Position numbers and translations under genes: made by a program. Shown one piece after another: positions 9,224 through 19,206 of a DNA stretch of 48,319 nt. The DNA is from an uncultured Lysobacterales bacterium (GTDB taxonomy: Bacteria; Pseudomonadota; Gammaproteobacteria; Xanthomonadales; Xanthomonadaceae): the NCBI GenBank assembly GCA_946886865.1, contig CAMPJI010000013.1:1-48319 (forward strand), read 5' to 3'. Below the pieces are notes generated by a model. That model was not told the DNA's origin, ran no database searches, and was given only the letters and a program-made list of their open reading frames with translations. The first letter of the stretch is position 1. Each line of letters starts with the position of its first letter.

Positions 9224-10726
9224 ATGCGAGCCACGGCGTCCCCCGTCCTGTCCTTCCTGCTCGGCGTTGCGCTGCTCCCGGCGCTGGCCTTGAGCCCGGC
9301 AAACGCGAGTGAAATCAAAGGCCTGCAACTGAGTTCCGGCGCGACCGGCACCCGGGCGGAAATCGCCCTGGACGCCGCGTCCGAGTTCCGTGTCATCAGC
9401 TTGAAGGGCCCGGACCGCCTCGCCATCGACCTCTCAGATTCGCGCCTGACCGCCGGGGTGTCGCTGCCGGCGGGCAGCGGCGTCGTGTCGTCCGTGCGCA
9501 CCGGGCAGCCGGTCGCGGGCACGGTACGCATCGTGTTCGACCTCAACCAGTCGGTGACGGCGATCGCGCCGCGCATCGAACCCGGTGCCAACGGACCGAA
9601 GCTGGTGGTGGAGTGGCCGCATGACGGCGCGCCGGCACCGGCACCGCCGGTGGCCACGGCTGCGATTCCAGCTCCGGTGGTTCCGCCGCCTGCGGCCGTG
9701 GCGCCGCCAGCGAAGACCGACGCCGAGCGCGCTGCCGAATCCGCAGCAGCCACGACCCGCCTGATCTCCCAGCTTGCGGCCTCGCATGGCAGCGCTGCGA
9801 ACACGACGGCGACGCCATCGACGTCCGTGCCCACCACCGTGGCGACGGGCGTGCCGACGCGCATCGCCACCGGCCAGCCGGCGCCGATCCAACCGACGCG
9901 CGAGATCGTGCCGCCTGCCGACTCCGCCCATGGCAAGACGCTCCAGCAGGTGATGCGTGGCGCCGGCATGCGCCCGCTCATCGTCGCCATCGATGCGGGC
10001 CACGGCGGCCAGGACCCCGGTGCGATCGGCCTGGCCGGCAAGCGTGAAAAGGACATCACCTTGGCGATCGCGCGCGAGCTGGCGCGGCAGGTGAACGCCA
10101 CGCCCGGGCTGAAGGCGTACCTCACGCGCGACACCGACGTCTTCCTGCCGCTTACCAAGCGCACCCAACTGGCGCGGGCCAACCGGGCCGACATCTTCGT
10201 GTCGATCCACGCCGACGCGGCCGAGAACCGCAACGCCAAGGGCTCTTCGGTATATGTGTTGTCGCTGCGCGGGGCCTCATCCCAGCGTGCGCGCTGGCTG
10301 GCCGACAAGGAAAATTCGGCCGACCTCATCGGCGGCGCGCGCCTGCCCAGGACCGACAACACGCTGACTTCGGTGCTGCTCGACCTCACCCAGAGCGGCC
10401 ACATGCGCGCGTCCGAAGACGCCGCCGGCCACGTGCTCTCGGGCCTGAAGAAGATCGGCAACAACCACAAGCCGCAGGTCGAGCGCGCCAACTTCGCGGT
10501 GCTGCGCACGTCCGACATGCCGGCGATGCTGGTGGAAACGGCGTTCCTGTCGAACCCGGAAGAAGAAAAGCGCCTGACCGACCCCGCGCAGCAGCGCGTG
10601 ATCGCCCGCGCGGTGCTCGACGGCATCAATACCTACTTCACCCGCCAGCCGCCGCCGGGGACGATGTTCGCCGCGCGTGCCGAGGCGCAATACGCCGCAC
10701 CGGGCGGGGCCGGCGGAAGCCCCTGA
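9224..10726 (+). CDS. amiC: N-acetylmuramoyl-L-alanine amidase (AmiC type)
   Basis: Periplasmic zinc amidase that splits septal peptidoglycan during cell separation. A Sec signal peptide (about residues 1-28, ending ANA-S) is followed by an AMIN septum-targeting domain (about 30-130), a Pro/Ala/Thr-rich linker (130-245) and Amidase_3 (about 253-475). Putative Zn ligands are H260 ([11 protein letters not shown]), E275 (GKREKDIT) and H329 (SIHADA), with the catalytic E438 ([13 protein letters not shown]). No LysM domain is seen. Enzymes of this type usually need an EnvC/NlpD-type activator, not encoded here. Confidence 0.94.
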   Translation: MRATASPVLSFLLGVALLPALALSPANASEIKGLQLSSGATGTRAEIALDAASEFRVISLKGPDRLAIDLSDSRLTAGVSLPAGSGVVSSVRTGQPVAGTVRIVFDLNQSVTAIAPRIEPGANGPKLVVEWPHDGAPAPAPPVATAAIPAPVVPPPAAVAPPAKTDAERAAESAAATTRLISQLAASHGSAANTTATPSTSVPTTVATGVPTRIATGQPAPIQPTREIVPPADSAHGKTLQQVMRGAGMRPLIVAIDAGHGGQDPGAIGLAGKREKDITLAIARELARQVNATPGLKAYLTRDTDVFLPLTKRTQLARANRADIFVSIHADAAENRNAKGSSVYVLSLRGASSQRARWLADKENSADLIGGARLPRTDNTLTSVLLDLTQSGHMRASEDAAGHVLSGLKKIGNNHKPQVERANFAVLRTSDMPAMLVETAFLSNPEEEKRLTDPAQQRVIARAVLDGINTYFTRQPPPGTMFAARAEAQYAAPGGAGGSP

Positions 10727-10751
10727 CGTCGGGTCCTGGATGCCTGATCGA

Positions 10752-10783
10752 ACGAACGCCGGCGCACTCCCGCCGGCGTTCGT
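10752..10783 (+). terminator. Strong hairpin between amiC and mutL
   Basis: A perfect 13-bp inverted repeat (ACGAACGCCGGCG at 10752-10764 and its complement at 10771-10783) with a 6-nt loop begins about 25 nt after the amiC stop. No T-run follows, so it could end or stabilise the amiC message rather than act as a classical intrinsic terminator. A -10-like TATGAT lies just downstream at 10799-10804. Confidence 0.5.
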
Positions 10784-10798
10784 CCATCCGGGCGCCGG

Positions 10799-10804
10799 TA
10801 TGAT
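10799..10804 (+). promoter_or_regulatory. Candidate -10 box for mutL
   Basis: TATGAT, downstream of the amiC hairpin and about 32 nt before the preferred mutL start. If functional, it rules out the in-frame ATGs at 10800 and 10803 as start codons. Confidence 0.35.
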
Positions 10805-10835
10805 GGCGGGCCCGCATTCCCGGCCTGGACGACAC

Positions 10836-12680
10836 GTGCCCATCCGCCCGCTGCCCGACATCCTCGTCAACCAGATCGCCGCCGGCGAAGTGGTCGAGCG
10901 GCCGGCATCCGTGGTCAAGGAACTGGTCGAGAACGCGATCGATGCAGGCGCCCGGCGGGTCGACATCGACCTGGAGGAAGGCGGCGCGCGTTTGATCCGG
11001 ATCCGCGACGATGGTGGCGGCATTCCGGCCGACGAACTGGCGCTGGCGGTCTCGCGGCACGCGACCAGCAAGATCGCCTCGCTCGACGACCTGGAAGGCG
11101 TGTCGACGCTGGGGTTCCGCGGCGAGGCGCTGCCATCGATCGCCTCCGTCAGCCGGTTTACGCTGGTGTCCCGCCCGGGCGACGCGCAGCATGCGATGGC
11201 ACTGGAGGTCGACTGCGGGCGCGTGGCCGAGCCTGCGCCACGGCCGCACCCGCCCGGCACCACGGTGGAAGTGCGCGACCTGTTCTTCAATGTGCCGGCG
11301 CGCCGCAAGTTCCTGAAAGCCGAGCGCACGGAGCTGGGCCACATCGAGGAGTGGCTGCGGCAGCTGGCGCTGGCCCGGCCCGACGTCGAGCTGCGCGTGT
11401 CGCACAACGGCAAGCCGTCGCGACGCTGGAAGGGCGAGGTCGGCATCCTCGAGCAGTCGGGGCTGTCCGATGCGCGGCTGCACGAGACGCTGGGCGAGGG
11501 CTTCGCGTCGCAGGCGCTGCGCGTGGAGCATGAGGCAGCGGGTCTACGCCTGCATGGATGGATCGCCAAGCCCAACTACTCCCGCGCCAGTGCCGACCAG
11601 CAGTACCTCTACGTCAACGGCCGCGCCGTCCGCGACCGCAGCGTTGCGCACGCGGTGAAGCAGGCCTACGCCGACGTGCTGTTCCACGGCCGCCAGCCGG
11701 CGTATGTGCTGTTCCTCTCCGTCGATCCCCGTCGCGTGGACGTCAACGTCCATCCGGCCAAGCACGAAGTGCGTTTCCGCGACGGCCGGCTGATCCACGA
11801 TTTCGTCTATCGCACCTTGCACCAGGCATTGGCGGAAACGCGTGCGGGCATCGAGGCGTCGGCGATGGCGGCGCACCTGCCCGCCGCGCCCGCTTCGCAG
11901 GGTGGGTCGCCGCCCCCGGCATCGTGGGACCGGTCCCAGGCACCGCTTGGCTTGCGCGAAGGCGCGTCCGATGGCGTCTGGGCACGGGAGGCGCAGGCGG
12001 GCTACGCCGCGCTGTACGGTGCGCCGGCGGCGGGCGGGGAGTGCGCGCCGGCGGCGGCGCCCATGGCCCCCTTGCCCGACAGCGCCGAGCCGTCGCTTCC
12101 ACCGCTCGGCTATGCAGTGGCGCAACTGCACGGCATCTACATTCTCGCCGAGAGCGCCCAGGGCCTCTTCGTCGTCGACATGCACGCCGCGCACGAGCGC
12201 ATCGGCTACGAGAAGCTCAAGCGCGCGCACGACGGCGAGGGCCTGCGGACCCAGCCTCTGCTGGTGCCGGCCTCGGTCGCCGTGTCCGAGCGCGAAGCCG
12301 AAGTCGCCGAGCGCGAGTCGGCGACGCTGGCGGCACTCGGCTTCGAAGTGACGCGTGCCGGCCCCCAGTCGCTGACGCTGCGCGCGGTTCCTGCGCTGCT
12401 CGCGCACGGCGACGTCGAAGCGCTGCTGCGCGACGTGCTCGCCGATCTGCGCGAGCACGGCCAGTCGCGCCGTGTCGCCGAAGCGCGCGACGAACTGCTG
12501 TCGACCATGGCCTGCCACGGCGCGGTCCGCGCCAACCGCCGCCTGACGCTGCCGGAAATGAACGCACTGCTGCGCGAGATGGAAGCGACCGAACGCTCCG
12601 GCCAGTGCAACCACGGCCGCCCGACCTGGGCGCATTTTTCGCTGCCGGAGATCGATCGATGGTTTCTCCGCGGACGCTGA
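10836..12680 (+). CDS. mutL: DNA mismatch repair protein MutL
   Basis: Matchmaker of mismatch repair. The GHKL ATPase N-terminus is clear ([49 protein letters not shown]). After a variable Ala/Pro linker the C-terminal domain has [12 protein letters not shown] (residues 448-459), [12 protein letters not shown] and CNHGRPTW. These match the DQHA(X)2E(X)4E-type endonuclease motif and its metal-binding partners, except for Met in place of Gln. The GTG at 10836 (VPIRPLPD) gives the family-typical N-terminus and 614 residues; ATGs at 10800/10803 would add a non-conserved extension. The end overlaps the next gene by 22 nt. Confidence 0.95.
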   Translation: MPIRPLPDILVNQIAAGEVVERPASVVKELVENAIDAGARRVDIDLEEGGARLIRIRDDGGGIPADELALAVSRHATSKIASLDDLEGVSTLGFRGEALPSIASVSRFTLVSRPGDAQHAMALEVDCGRVAEPAPRPHPPGTTVEVRDLFFNVPARRKFLKAERTELGHIEEWLRQLALARPDVELRVSHNGKPSRRWKGEVGILEQSGLSDARLHETLGEGFASQALRVEHEAAGLRLHGWIAKPNYSRASADQQYLYVNGRAVRDRSVAHAVKQAYADVLFHGRQPAYVLFLSVDPRRVDVNVHPAKHEVRFRDGRLIHDFVYRTLHQALAETRAGIEASAMAAHLPAAPASQGGSPPPASWDRSQAPLGLREGASDGVWAREAQAGYAALYGAPAAGGECAPAAAPMAPLPDSAEPSLPPLGYAVAQLHGIYILAESAQGLFVVDMHAAHERIGYEKLKRAHDGEGLRTQPLLVPASVAVSEREAEVAERESATLAALGFEVTRAGPQSLTLRAVPALLAHGDVEALLRDVLADLREHGQSRRVAEARDELLSTMACHGAVRANRRLTLPEMNALLREMEATERSGQCNHGRPTWAHFSLPEIDRWFLRGR

Positions 12681-13642
12681 GCGCAGTGACGCCGTCATGG
12701 CGCCGCGCCCCCCTCGCCGCTTCCGCGGTGTTGGCCGCCCTGCTGGCGGCAGGCTGCGGCGGGGACGACGCCGCAACGGGGACTGTCATCGATCCCGCGG
12801 CGCAGGCCGCCTTCGATGCGTCCCAGGCCGGCTGGCGGCGCGAGCGCGCCGGGATGCTCACCCAGCCCGGCGGCTGGGCCAGCCTGGTCGGCCTGCACTG
12901 GGTCGGACCCGGGCCGCACTACGTCGGCAGCAGCGCAGGCAACGGCGTGCAACTGTCGGTCGGGCCGTCGCACCTGGGCATGGTGGACGTGCGCGACGGC
13001 GGCATCCGGTTTGTTCCGGAACGTGGCGTGCCGTTGACGCTGGATGGCGAGCCTCTCGACGGCGCCGTCGTGCTGTCCACGGATGCCGACGCCGCAGCGC
13101 CGAGCGTGGTGGGCTTCGACGAAGGGAGTGGACGGCTGGCGGTGATCCGGCGCGGGACGCGCCATGCGCTGCGCGTCTGGCATGCCGACGCCGCGACCCG
13201 CACCGGGTTCAAGTCGATCGAGTACTGGCCCGGGGGTACCGGCTGGGTGGTGACCGGGCGCTACACCCCGCATCCGGCACCGCGCACGCTGGAGGTCACC
13301 GACATCGTCGGCACGGTGGAGCAGGTGGCCAACCCGGGCACGATCGAGTTCGACCGTGACGGCCGCACGCACCGGATCGAAGTGCTGGATCCGGGTCTCG
13401 AAGGCGCCGCCATCGCCTTCGTCGACGGCACCAGCGGCCACGGCAGCTACGGGATCGGCCGCTACCTCGATGTCGACCTGCCGCCGTCCGCCGGGCCGGT
13501 GCGGCTGGACTTCAACCGTGCCTACAACCCGCCATGCGCGTTCTCCAAGTTCTCTACCTGCCGACTGACGCCCAATGCCAACCGGCTTGACCTGCGGGTC
13601 GAGGCGGGCGAAAAGGCCTACGTTGCTCCGACCACCCCCTGA
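12659..13642 (+). CDS. DUF1684 family lipoprotein
   Basis: A 327-residue protein of unknown function. The N-terminus is a lipoprotein signal with lipobox-like LLAAGC, after a long arginine-containing n-region, predicting a lipid-anchored periplasmic protein. The body has the DUF1684 hallmarks: [39 protein letters not shown], and the C-terminal block [19 protein letters not shown]...[14 protein letters not shown]. It starts inside the mutL coding region (22-nt overlap), so translation may be coupled. A GTG a few codons downstream is an alternative start. Confidence 0.85.
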   Translation: MVSPRTLSAVTPSWRRAPLAASAVLAALLAAGCGGDDAATGTVIDPAAQAAFDASQAGWRRERAGMLTQPGGWASLVGLHWVGPGPHYVGSSAGNGVQLSVGPSHLGMVDVRDGGIRFVPERGVPLTLDGEPLDGAVVLSTDADAAAPSVVGFDEGSGRLAVIRRGTRHALRVWHADAATRTGFKSIEYWPGGTGWVVTGRYTPHPAPRTLEVTDIVGTVEQVANPGTIEFDRDGRTHRIEVLDPGLEGAAIAFVDGTSGHGSYGIGRYLDVDLPPSAGPVRLDFNRAYNPPCAFSKFSTCRLTPNANRLDLRVEAGEKAYVAPTTP

Positions 13643-13652
13643 CGGGACCTCC

Positions 13653-14648
13653 ATGCGCCGCCTCAGCCGCCTTGCCCTTGCTGCTTCCCTTGCCCTGGCC
13701 CTGTTGGCGCCGGCCTCCGCACGCCCCGACGGGGAGACGGCGCCTGTTGCCTCCACGACCGCGACGTTGGCCGAAGCCACCGGCAACGCGCCGGTCCCGC
13801 TGCTGTGGAAGCTGTCGGATGCCGACAACAGCGTTTACCTGCTGGGTTCGTTCCACCTGCTCAAGCCGGACGACTATCCCGTGTCGCCGGATGTCGACGC
13901 CGCCTTCGAAGCGGCCGACCGGGTGGTGTTCGAGGTGCCGCCCGAGGACCTGCACGACCCGGCGACGGCGCTGAAGTTCCTGCAGGCGGCCGGCTATGCC
14001 GAAGGCGGCACCCTCAGCGACGTGCTGCCGCTGGCGATGCGCGAGAAATTCAACCGCATCCTGGCGCGCAATGGCGCGTCGATCGCGCAGTTCGAAGCGT
14101 ACGAGCCCTGGTTTGTGAACCTGTCGCTGACGCTGGGCCTGTCGCAGTCGATGGGCTTCAGTGGCGAGCACGGCCTGGACCAGCACCTGATGCGCGCGGC
14201 CGCCGACGCCGGCAAGCCGACCGGTGGGCTGGAGACGATCGACGACCAGCTGCGCGCCTTGGACGGCACGCCGATGGACGAGCAGGTCGCATCGCTGTCG
14301 GACTTCATCGACCGTCCGCAGGAGATGCCGGGGATGCTGTCAGACCTGCACGCCGCCTGGCGCAACGGCGACGTGTCCGAGCTCGACCGGCTGACGCGGG
14401 AGGACATGCAGGCCAGGACGCCCGAGACCTACCGGATGGTCAACGTGGTGCGTAACCAGGCGTGGGTCCCGCAGATCCGCGCGCTGATGGACGACAGCAG
14501 CGGCGAGGACGTGCTGGTCGTGGTCGGTGCGCTGCACCTGCTGGGCGAGGACGGCCTGGTGGCCCAGCTGTCCGACGGCGGGTACCAGCTCGAGCGCGTG
14601 TGCTCGGCGTGCGCGGAGCCCGAGCCGGAGACCCAGCCCGCAGAATGA
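13653..14648 (+). CDS. TraB/GumN family protein
   Basis: A secreted protein of 331 residues with a Sec signal (about 1-23, ending ASA-R). The family motifs are SVYLLGSFHLLKPDDYPV near the N-terminus of the mature protein, VFEVPPED, and the C-terminal VVVGALHLLGEDGLVAQL...GGYQLERV. TraB/GumN proteins are proposed to be metallopeptidase-like, with conserved GxxH elements; here H in GSFHLL and H in GALHLL are kept. It follows the DUF1684 gene by 10 nt and ends 20 nt from the convergent rnfB-like gene. Substrate unknown. Confidence 0.85.
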   Translation: MRRLSRLALAASLALALLAPASARPDGETAPVASTTATLAEATGNAPVPLLWKLSDADNSVYLLGSFHLLKPDDYPVSPDVDAAFEAADRVVFEVPPEDLHDPATALKFLQAAGYAEGGTLSDVLPLAMREKFNRILARNGASIAQFEAYEPWFVNLSLTLGLSQSMGFSGEHGLDQHLMRAAADAGKPTGGLETIDDQLRALDGTPMDEQVASLSDFIDRPQEMPGMLSDLHAAWRNGDVSELDRLTREDMQARTPETYRMVNVVRNQAWVPQIRALMDDSSGEDVLVVVGALHLLGEDGLVAQLSDGGYQLERVCSACAEPEPETQPAE

Positions 14649-14668
14649 CGGTGCGCCCGGGCCCGGGG

Positions 14669-15076
14669 TCAGTGCGCCGGCAACAGCACGATGCAATCGA
14701 CCGGGCAGGCCGGCACGCACAGCTCGCAGCCCGTGCACAGCGGCTCGATCACCACGTGCATGTGCTTGCTGCCGCCGACGATGGCGTCGACGGGACACGC
14801 CTGGATGCACTTGGTGCAGCCGATACAGTCGGCCTCGATGACGCGCGCGACCTGCGGCGCCTTGTGCTCGCCCCGGCTCTGGTCGAACGGTATCGCCGGT
14901 ACGTGCAGCAGATGGGCCAGCGCCCGCGCACCACGGTCGCCGCCCGGCGGGCAGCGCTCCGGACCGGCTTCGCCCGCGGCCATTGCCTCGGCATACGGCC
15001 GGCAACCGGCATAACCGCACTGGCCGCACTGGGTCTGCGGCAACACGCGATCAAGGCGTTCGGCAAGGTCGGTCAT
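14669..15076 (-). CDS. rnfB: RnfB/RsxB-type ferredoxin
   Basis: A 135-residue iron-sulfur protein. An N-terminal Fe4S4 domain ([15 protein letters not shown]...ERCPPGG) is followed by two ferredoxin motifs, [16 protein letters not shown] and [16 protein letters not shown]. The membrane helix of full-length RnfB is missing, and no other rnf/rsx subunit is nearby, so it probably works as a soluble electron carrier rather than as part of a Rnf complex. The ATG at 15076 is 40 nt after the metG stop, suggesting co-transcription with metG. Confidence 0.88.
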   Translation of the reverse strand: MTDLAERLDRVLPQTQCGQCGYAGCRPYAEAMAAGEAGPERCPPGGDRGARALAHLLHVPAIPFDQSRGEHKAPQVARVIEADCIGCTKCIQACPVDAIVGGSKHMHVVIEPLCTGCELCVPACPVDCIVLLPAH

Positions 15077-15116
15077 GTGGTGCACCCCGGCTTCGGTGCC
15101 GGGTGCGGTCGCCGGT

Positions 15117-17216
15117 TCAGCGCACCGGCATGCCCGGCTGCGCACCCTCGTGCGCATCGAGCAGGAACAGCCCGCCGCCGTCGAAGCCGGCCGACAGGAT
15201 CATCCCTTCGCTGATCCCGAAGCGCATCTTGCGCGGCGCGAGGTTGGCGATGAACACCACGTTGCGGCCGACGAGCGATTCGGGTTCGCCATAGGAGGCT
15301 CGGATGCCGGAAAAGATCTGTCGGGTGCCGAGGTCGCCGGCATCGAGCTCGAAACGCAGCAACTTGTCGGAACCCTCGACGAGTTCGCACACGCGCACGC
15401 GGCCGACCCGCAGGTCGAGCTTGGCGAAGTCGTCGATGCCGATGGTCGGCGCGGCGGCGTCTTCGGTCTTTGCCATCGCGGGAGCCGCTTGATCGGTGGT
15501 CGAACCCGCAGCCGGCTTCGCGGCAGGAGGGGCTGCTGCGGTCGCGGCGCTGGTCTCGGTGGGCTTCAGGGAATCCTTGCTGGCTTCGGTCATGGCGTCG
15601 AGGAGTTTCGGGTCGATGCGGGTGAAGAGGGGCGTGTACTCGCCGATGCGGTGGGCCACCAGCGGCGCTTCGAGCGCCTGCCAGCTGGACACCGGCGCCT
15701 GCAGGAACGCGTCGGCCTGCGCACTGGTGCGCGGGAGCACCGGCTTGAGTGCAGTGTTGAGCACGCGGAACAGGTTCAGCGCCTGCGTGCAGACCGCATG
15801 CAGTTGCGCCTCGCAGCCCTCCTGCTTGGCCAGCACCCACGGCTTGTGCTCGTCGATATAGCGATTGGCCTCGTCGGCCAGCGCCATGGTCAGGCGCAGG
15901 GCGGTCGCGGCCTCGTTGCGCTGGTAGGCGGCGCTGATCGGCGCCAGCTGCTCGACGAAGCGGGCGTACATGGCGCGGTCCGGCAGTGCATCGGCCAGTC
16001 GGCCGTCGAAGCGCTTGTTGATGAAACCCGCGCAGCGGCTGGCGAGGTTGACGAACTTGCCGACCAGGTCGGCGTTCACCCGCGCGGTGAAGTCGGCCAG
16101 GTTGAGGTCCAGGTCGTCGACCCCGCCGCTGGTCTTGGTGGCGAAGTAGTAGCGCAGCGCCTCCGGGTCCAGCCCCGTGTCCAGGTAGGTGCGGGCCATG
16201 ACGAACGTGCCGCGCGACTTGGACATCTTGGCCCCGTCCACGGTCAGGTAGCCGTTGACGTGCAGGCGCGTGGGCGCGCGGAAGCCGGCGCCGTGCAGCA
16301 CCGCCGGCCAGAACAGGCCGTGGAAGTTGACGATGTCCTTGCCGATGAAGTGGTGCAGCTCCGACGACGCGTCGCGGGCCAGGTGGCCGAAGAAGTCCAG
16401 GCCCTCGCGCTCGCACAGGGCCTGGAAGCTGGAGAGGTAGCCGATGGGCGCATCGATCCAGACGTACAGGTACTTGCCCGGGTGGCCCGGGATCTCGAAG
16501 CCGAAGTACGGCGCATCGCGCGAGATGTCCCACGCGCGCAGGCCGCCCTCGGCATCCAGCCACTCCTGCAGCTTGGCCTTGACGCCCGACGGCGCGACGT
16601 CGCCCGACAACCAGTCGCGCAGGAACGCCTCGAAGCCGCCGACCTCGAAGAAGAAGTGCTCGGACTCGCGCAGCTCGGGAATCGCGCCCGACAGCACCGA
16701 GCGCGGCTCCTTCAACTCGGTGGGCGCGTAGGTCGCGCCGCAGTGCTCGCAGTTGTCGCCGTACTGGTCCGGCGTGCCGCAGTTGGGGCAGGTGCCCTTG
16801 ACGTAGCGGTCGGGCAGGAACATGCCCTTGGCCGGGTCGTACAGCTGCTCGACCGAGCGCCGGCTGATGTGGCCGTTGTTGTCGAGCTTGGTGTAGATCG
16901 CCTCGGTCAGCGCGCGGTTGCGGGCCGAGTGGGTGGAGTCGTAATGGTCGAAGGCGACGCCGAAGTCGGCGAAGTCGCGCTCATGGCTGGCCTGGATGCC
17001 GGCGATGAAGGCCTCCGGCGTGGTGCCGGCTTTCTGCGCGGCCAGCATGATCGGTGTGCCGTGGGTGTCGTCGGCGCACACGAAGTGCGCCGTGTGGCCG
17101 GCCATGCGGTGCGCGCGGGCGTAGATGTCGCCCTGGATGTAGCCCACCAGGTGGCCCAGGTGCAGGGGGCCGTTGGCGTAGGGCAGGGCGCAGGTGACGA
17201 CGAGCTCGCGGGGCAT
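15117..17216 (-). CDS. metG: Methionyl-tRNA synthetase
   Basis: Charges tRNA-Met. The 699-residue, long-form enzyme has the HIGH-like HLGH (residues 19-22), a zinc-knuckle insertion ([21 protein letters not shown] region, four Cys per knuckle set), KMSKS at 330-334 ([11 protein letters not shown]), and an anticodon-binding domain. A low-complexity Ala/Pro/Thr linker of about 50 residues leads to a C-terminal EMAP/Trbp111-like tRNA-binding domain ([11 protein letters not shown] ... [15 protein letters not shown]) that normally dimerises the enzyme. The start is the first ATG before the canonical [15 protein letters not shown]. Confidence 0.97.
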   Translation of the reverse strand: MPRELVVTCALPYANGPLHLGHLVGYIQGDIYARAHRMAGHTAHFVCADDTHGTPIMLAAQKAGTTPEAFIAGIQASHERDFADFGVAFDHYDSTHSARNRALTEAIYTKLDNNGHISRRSVEQLYDPAKGMFLPDRYVKGTCPNCGTPDQYGDNCEHCGATYAPTELKEPRSVLSGAIPELRESEHFFFEVGGFEAFLRDWLSGDVAPSGVKAKLQEWLDAEGGLRAWDISRDAPYFGFEIPGHPGKYLYVWIDAPIGYLSSFQALCEREGLDFFGHLARDASSELHHFIGKDIVNFHGLFWPAVLHGAGFRAPTRLHVNGYLTVDGAKMSKSRGTFVMARTYLDTGLDPEALRYYFATKTSGGVDDLDLNLADFTARVNADLVGKFVNLASRCAGFINKRFDGRLADALPDRAMYARFVEQLAPISAAYQRNEAATALRLTMALADEANRYIDEHKPWVLAKQEGCEAQLHAVCTQALNLFRVLNTALKPVLPRTSAQADAFLQAPVSSWQALEAPLVAHRIGEYTPLFTRIDPKLLDAMTEASKDSLKPTETSAATAAAPPAAKPAAGSTTDQAAPAMAKTEDAAAPTIGIDDFAKLDLRVGRVRVCELVEGSDKLLRFELDAGDLGTRQIFSGIRASYGEPESLVGRNVVFIANLAPRKMRFGISEGMILSAGFDGGGLFLLDAHEGAQPGMPVR

Positions 17217-17253
17217 GGGTCGGGCTTCTTGGACGGGCGCGGAACGGCCGGCG

Positions 17254-17259
17254 ATTATC
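17254..17259 (-). promoter_or_regulatory. Candidate -10 box for metG
   Basis: On the minus strand GATAAT (17259 down to 17254) lies about 37 nt upstream of the metG ATG and is followed by a GC-rich leader, like other promoters in the window. No clear -35. Confidence 0.4.
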
Positions 17260-17342
17260 GCATGCAGGTCGGGATGAACTTTGTCCCCGGGCGCGGTGGT
17301 ATCCGGATGCGCCACACCGTCGCGCGTGGCTCCCCAACGCAA

Positions 17343-17363
17343 ACGGCCCGCGATGCGGGCCGT
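17343..17363 (-). terminator. Intrinsic terminator of the DUF2147 gene
   Basis: A perfect 9-bp stem (ACGGCCCGC / GCGGGCCGT) with a 3-nt loop lies about 50 nt past the DUF2147 stop. On the minus strand it is followed by TTTGCGTT, a short T-rich tail, so it reads as a terminator for leftward transcription. Confidence 0.65.
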
Positions 17364-17411
17364 TCGGGTAGGCCGATCTGCCGGCCGAACAACAAAGAAC
17401 CAGGTGATGCG

Positions 17412-17855
17412 CTACTGGCGAACCCAGGTCTGGGTGCGACCCAGCAGCGAGAACCCCATGAAACCGCGGACCTCCAGCTTGCTGCCGCCCTCGGTCGGCG
17501 TGACCTTGACCGAGTACACCTTGCCGCTGGCCGGGTCGAGGATCTTGCCGCCTTCCCAGGTGTTGCCCTTCTGCTTGACGCCCCACAGGATGACCATGCC
17601 CTTCACGGGCTTGCCCTTGTTGGCGCCGGTGCACTTGTCGCACATCGGGTTGGGGCCGCGGTCGGACTGCAGGATCTCGTCGACGCGACCGGCCAGGGTG
17701 CCGTCGCGTGCCTCGTAGATTTCCACGACGGACTTGGGCTTGCCGGTCTCGTCATCGATGGTCGTCCACGAACCGACCGGAGTGTTCTGCGCCATCGCCA
17801 TGGCCGAAACGGCCATCAGCGGCAGCGCGAGCAGGGCGAGCAGTGTCTTGCGCAT
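17412..17855 (-). CDS. DUF2147 family secreted protein
   Basis: A 147-residue secreted protein: signal peptide about 1-22 (ALPLMAVSAMAMAQ), then VGSWTTIDDETGKPKSVVEIYE, GRVDEI, CDKCTG, KGMVILWGVK and GGKILDPASGKVYSVKV, the conserved core of DUF2147 (a lipocalin-like beta fold by family description). Two close cysteines (CDKC) could form a disulfide. Its own promoter (TATAAA) and a GGAGGGG Shine-Dalgarno precede it, and a terminator follows. Function unknown. Confidence 0.88.
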   Translation of the reverse strand: MRKTLLALLALPLMAVSAMAMAQNTPVGSWTTIDDETGKPKSVVEIYEARDGTLAGRVDEILQSDRGPNPMCDKCTGANKGKPVKGMVILWGVKQKGNTWEGGKILDPASGKVYSVKVTPTEGGSKLEVRGFMGFSLLGRTQTWVRQ

Positions 17856-17914
17856 GGATTCGTCCCCTCCCAGGGATATGAGGAAACCCGCCTTGGGTCG
17901 CGGGATCGCGGTCT

Positions 17915-17920
17915 TTTATA
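17915..17920 (-). promoter_or_regulatory. -10 box of the DUF2147 gene
   Basis: TATAAA on the minus strand (17920 down to 17915), about 60 nt upstream of the start codon, which is preceded by the strong ribosome-binding site GGGAGGGG. This is one of the better -10 matches in the window. Confidence 0.5.
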
Positions 17921-18051
17921 CCGCATCCGGACGCTCCGCTACGGGTGCCCGACCCCGGTGATTCAGCTGGCGCGCGCGGGCATGCCGACGCGTGGACCGG
18001 CACGTCCTGCGACAATGGGCCGCTCTCCGAACGCCAGCGACGCCTTCTGCC

Positions 18052-19125
18052 GTGACCGAATCCATCGAATCCCGTCTTGCCGAACTCGCGCCTGCTCCGG
18101 GAGGGCCCACGCTGCAGTCGCTGGGTGCGCGCATCCGCACCTTGCAGGCGGATGGCGCGGCATCCCTCCATGTGTCCGCTGGCGTGCCGGCCGGTGCCTT
18201 GCAGGCGTGGGTACCCCAGGCGGCCGCCGTGATGCTGTCGTCGATGGGATTGCGGGTCGCCTCGCTGGAGATTACGTCCCGCATCGCCAGCCACGCCGTC
18301 CAGCCCAACCTCTCGCCGCTGCCCAACGTGCGCAACATCATTGCGGTGGGGTCGGGCAAGGGTGGGGTCGGGAAGTCGACGACGGCGGTGAACCTGGCGC
18401 TGGCGCTGGCGGCCGACGGTGCGCGCGTGGGCGTGCTCGACGCCGATGTCTACGGGCCGAGCGTGCCGATGATGCTGGGGTTGTCGGGCCGGCCGGACAG
18501 CCCGGACGGCAAGACCATCGAGCCGATGCGCGCGCACGGCGTGGAAGCGATGTCGATCGGGCTGCTGGTCGACCAGGACACGCCGATGATCTGGCGCGGA
18601 CCGATGGCCACCTCGGCGTTGACCCAACTGCTGGAGCAGACGCGCTGGGGGGGCGAGGAGGGGCTCGACTACCTGATCGTCGACCTGCCGCCGGGCACCG
18701 GCGACATCCAGCTGACGATGGCGCAGAAGATCCCGGTCGCGGGCGCGGTCATCGTCACCACGCCGCAGGACGTGGCGACGCTGGATGCGAAGAAGGCGCT
18801 GAAGATGTTCGAGAAGGTCGAAGTGCCGGTGCTGGGCCTGATCGAGAACATGGCCGTGCACGTGTGCTCGAACTGCGGCCATGCCGAGCACATCTTCGGC
18901 CAGGGCGGCGGCGAGCGGATGTCGGCGCAGTACGGCGTGCCGCTGCTGGGCTCGCTGCCGCTGGAGGTCGCGATCCGCGAGCAGGGCGATGCCGGCACGC
19001 CGGTCGTGGCCGCGGCGCCGCAGTCTCCGGCCGCGCAGGCCTACCGTGACGCCGCGCGTCGCGTCGCCATCGAGCTGGCGCTGCGGCCGCGCGTGACGCC
19101 GTCGATCAGCGCCTCGCTGCTTTAA
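18052..19125 (+). CDS. apbC: Iron-sulfur cluster carrier protein ApbC/Mrp
   Basis: P-loop ATPase that carries and hands on Fe-S clusters. A DUF59-like N-terminal segment (about 1-85) is followed by the deviant Walker A GKGGVGKST (starting near residue 102), DADVYGPS, a Walker B-like YLIVDLPPGTGD, and the C-terminal CSNC (C272, C275) that binds the bridging cluster. The GTG at 18052 (VTESIESRLAEL) gives 357 residues and a normal N-terminus; a GTG at 17992 would add 20 unlikely residues. dcd follows after 81 nt. Confidence 0.93.
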   Translation: MTESIESRLAELAPAPGGPTLQSLGARIRTLQADGAASLHVSAGVPAGALQAWVPQAAAVMLSSMGLRVASLEITSRIASHAVQPNLSPLPNVRNIIAVGSGKGGVGKSTTAVNLALALAADGARVGVLDADVYGPSVPMMLGLSGRPDSPDGKTIEPMRAHGVEAMSIGLLVDQDTPMIWRGPMATSALTQLLEQTRWGGEEGLDYLIVDLPPGTGDIQLTMAQKIPVAGAVIVTTPQDVATLDAKKALKMFEKVEVPVLGLIENMAVHVCSNCGHAEHIFGQGGGERMSAQYGVPLLGSLPLEVAIREQGDAGTPVVAAAPQSPAAQAYRDAARRVAIELALRPRVTPSISASLL

Positions 19126-19141
19126 GAAGCCCCGTCCCCAT

Positions 19142-19147
19142 TACAAT
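19142..19147 (+). promoter_or_regulatory. Candidate -10 box for dcd
   Basis: TACAAT, 60 nt upstream of the dcd ATG and just past the apbC stop. No convincing -35. Confidence 0.4.
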
Positions 19148-19206
19148 CGCCCGCTGCCGGCGCCCTGACGGGCCGCCGGACGCCACCGCCACCCGGGAAT
19201 CACCGC

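Noticed and set aside
17992..18051. Extended N-terminus for ApbC from the GTG at 17992
   Set aside because: The 20 added residues have no family match, and the GTG at 18052 gives a normal N-terminus.
15075..19049. A very long open frame (over 1,300 codons) on the + strand, mostly opposite metG
   Set aside because: It is antisense to metG and reads out of frame through apbC, with composition (His/Gln/Arg/Val-rich) expected of the antisense frame of GC-rich genes. No recognisable domain.
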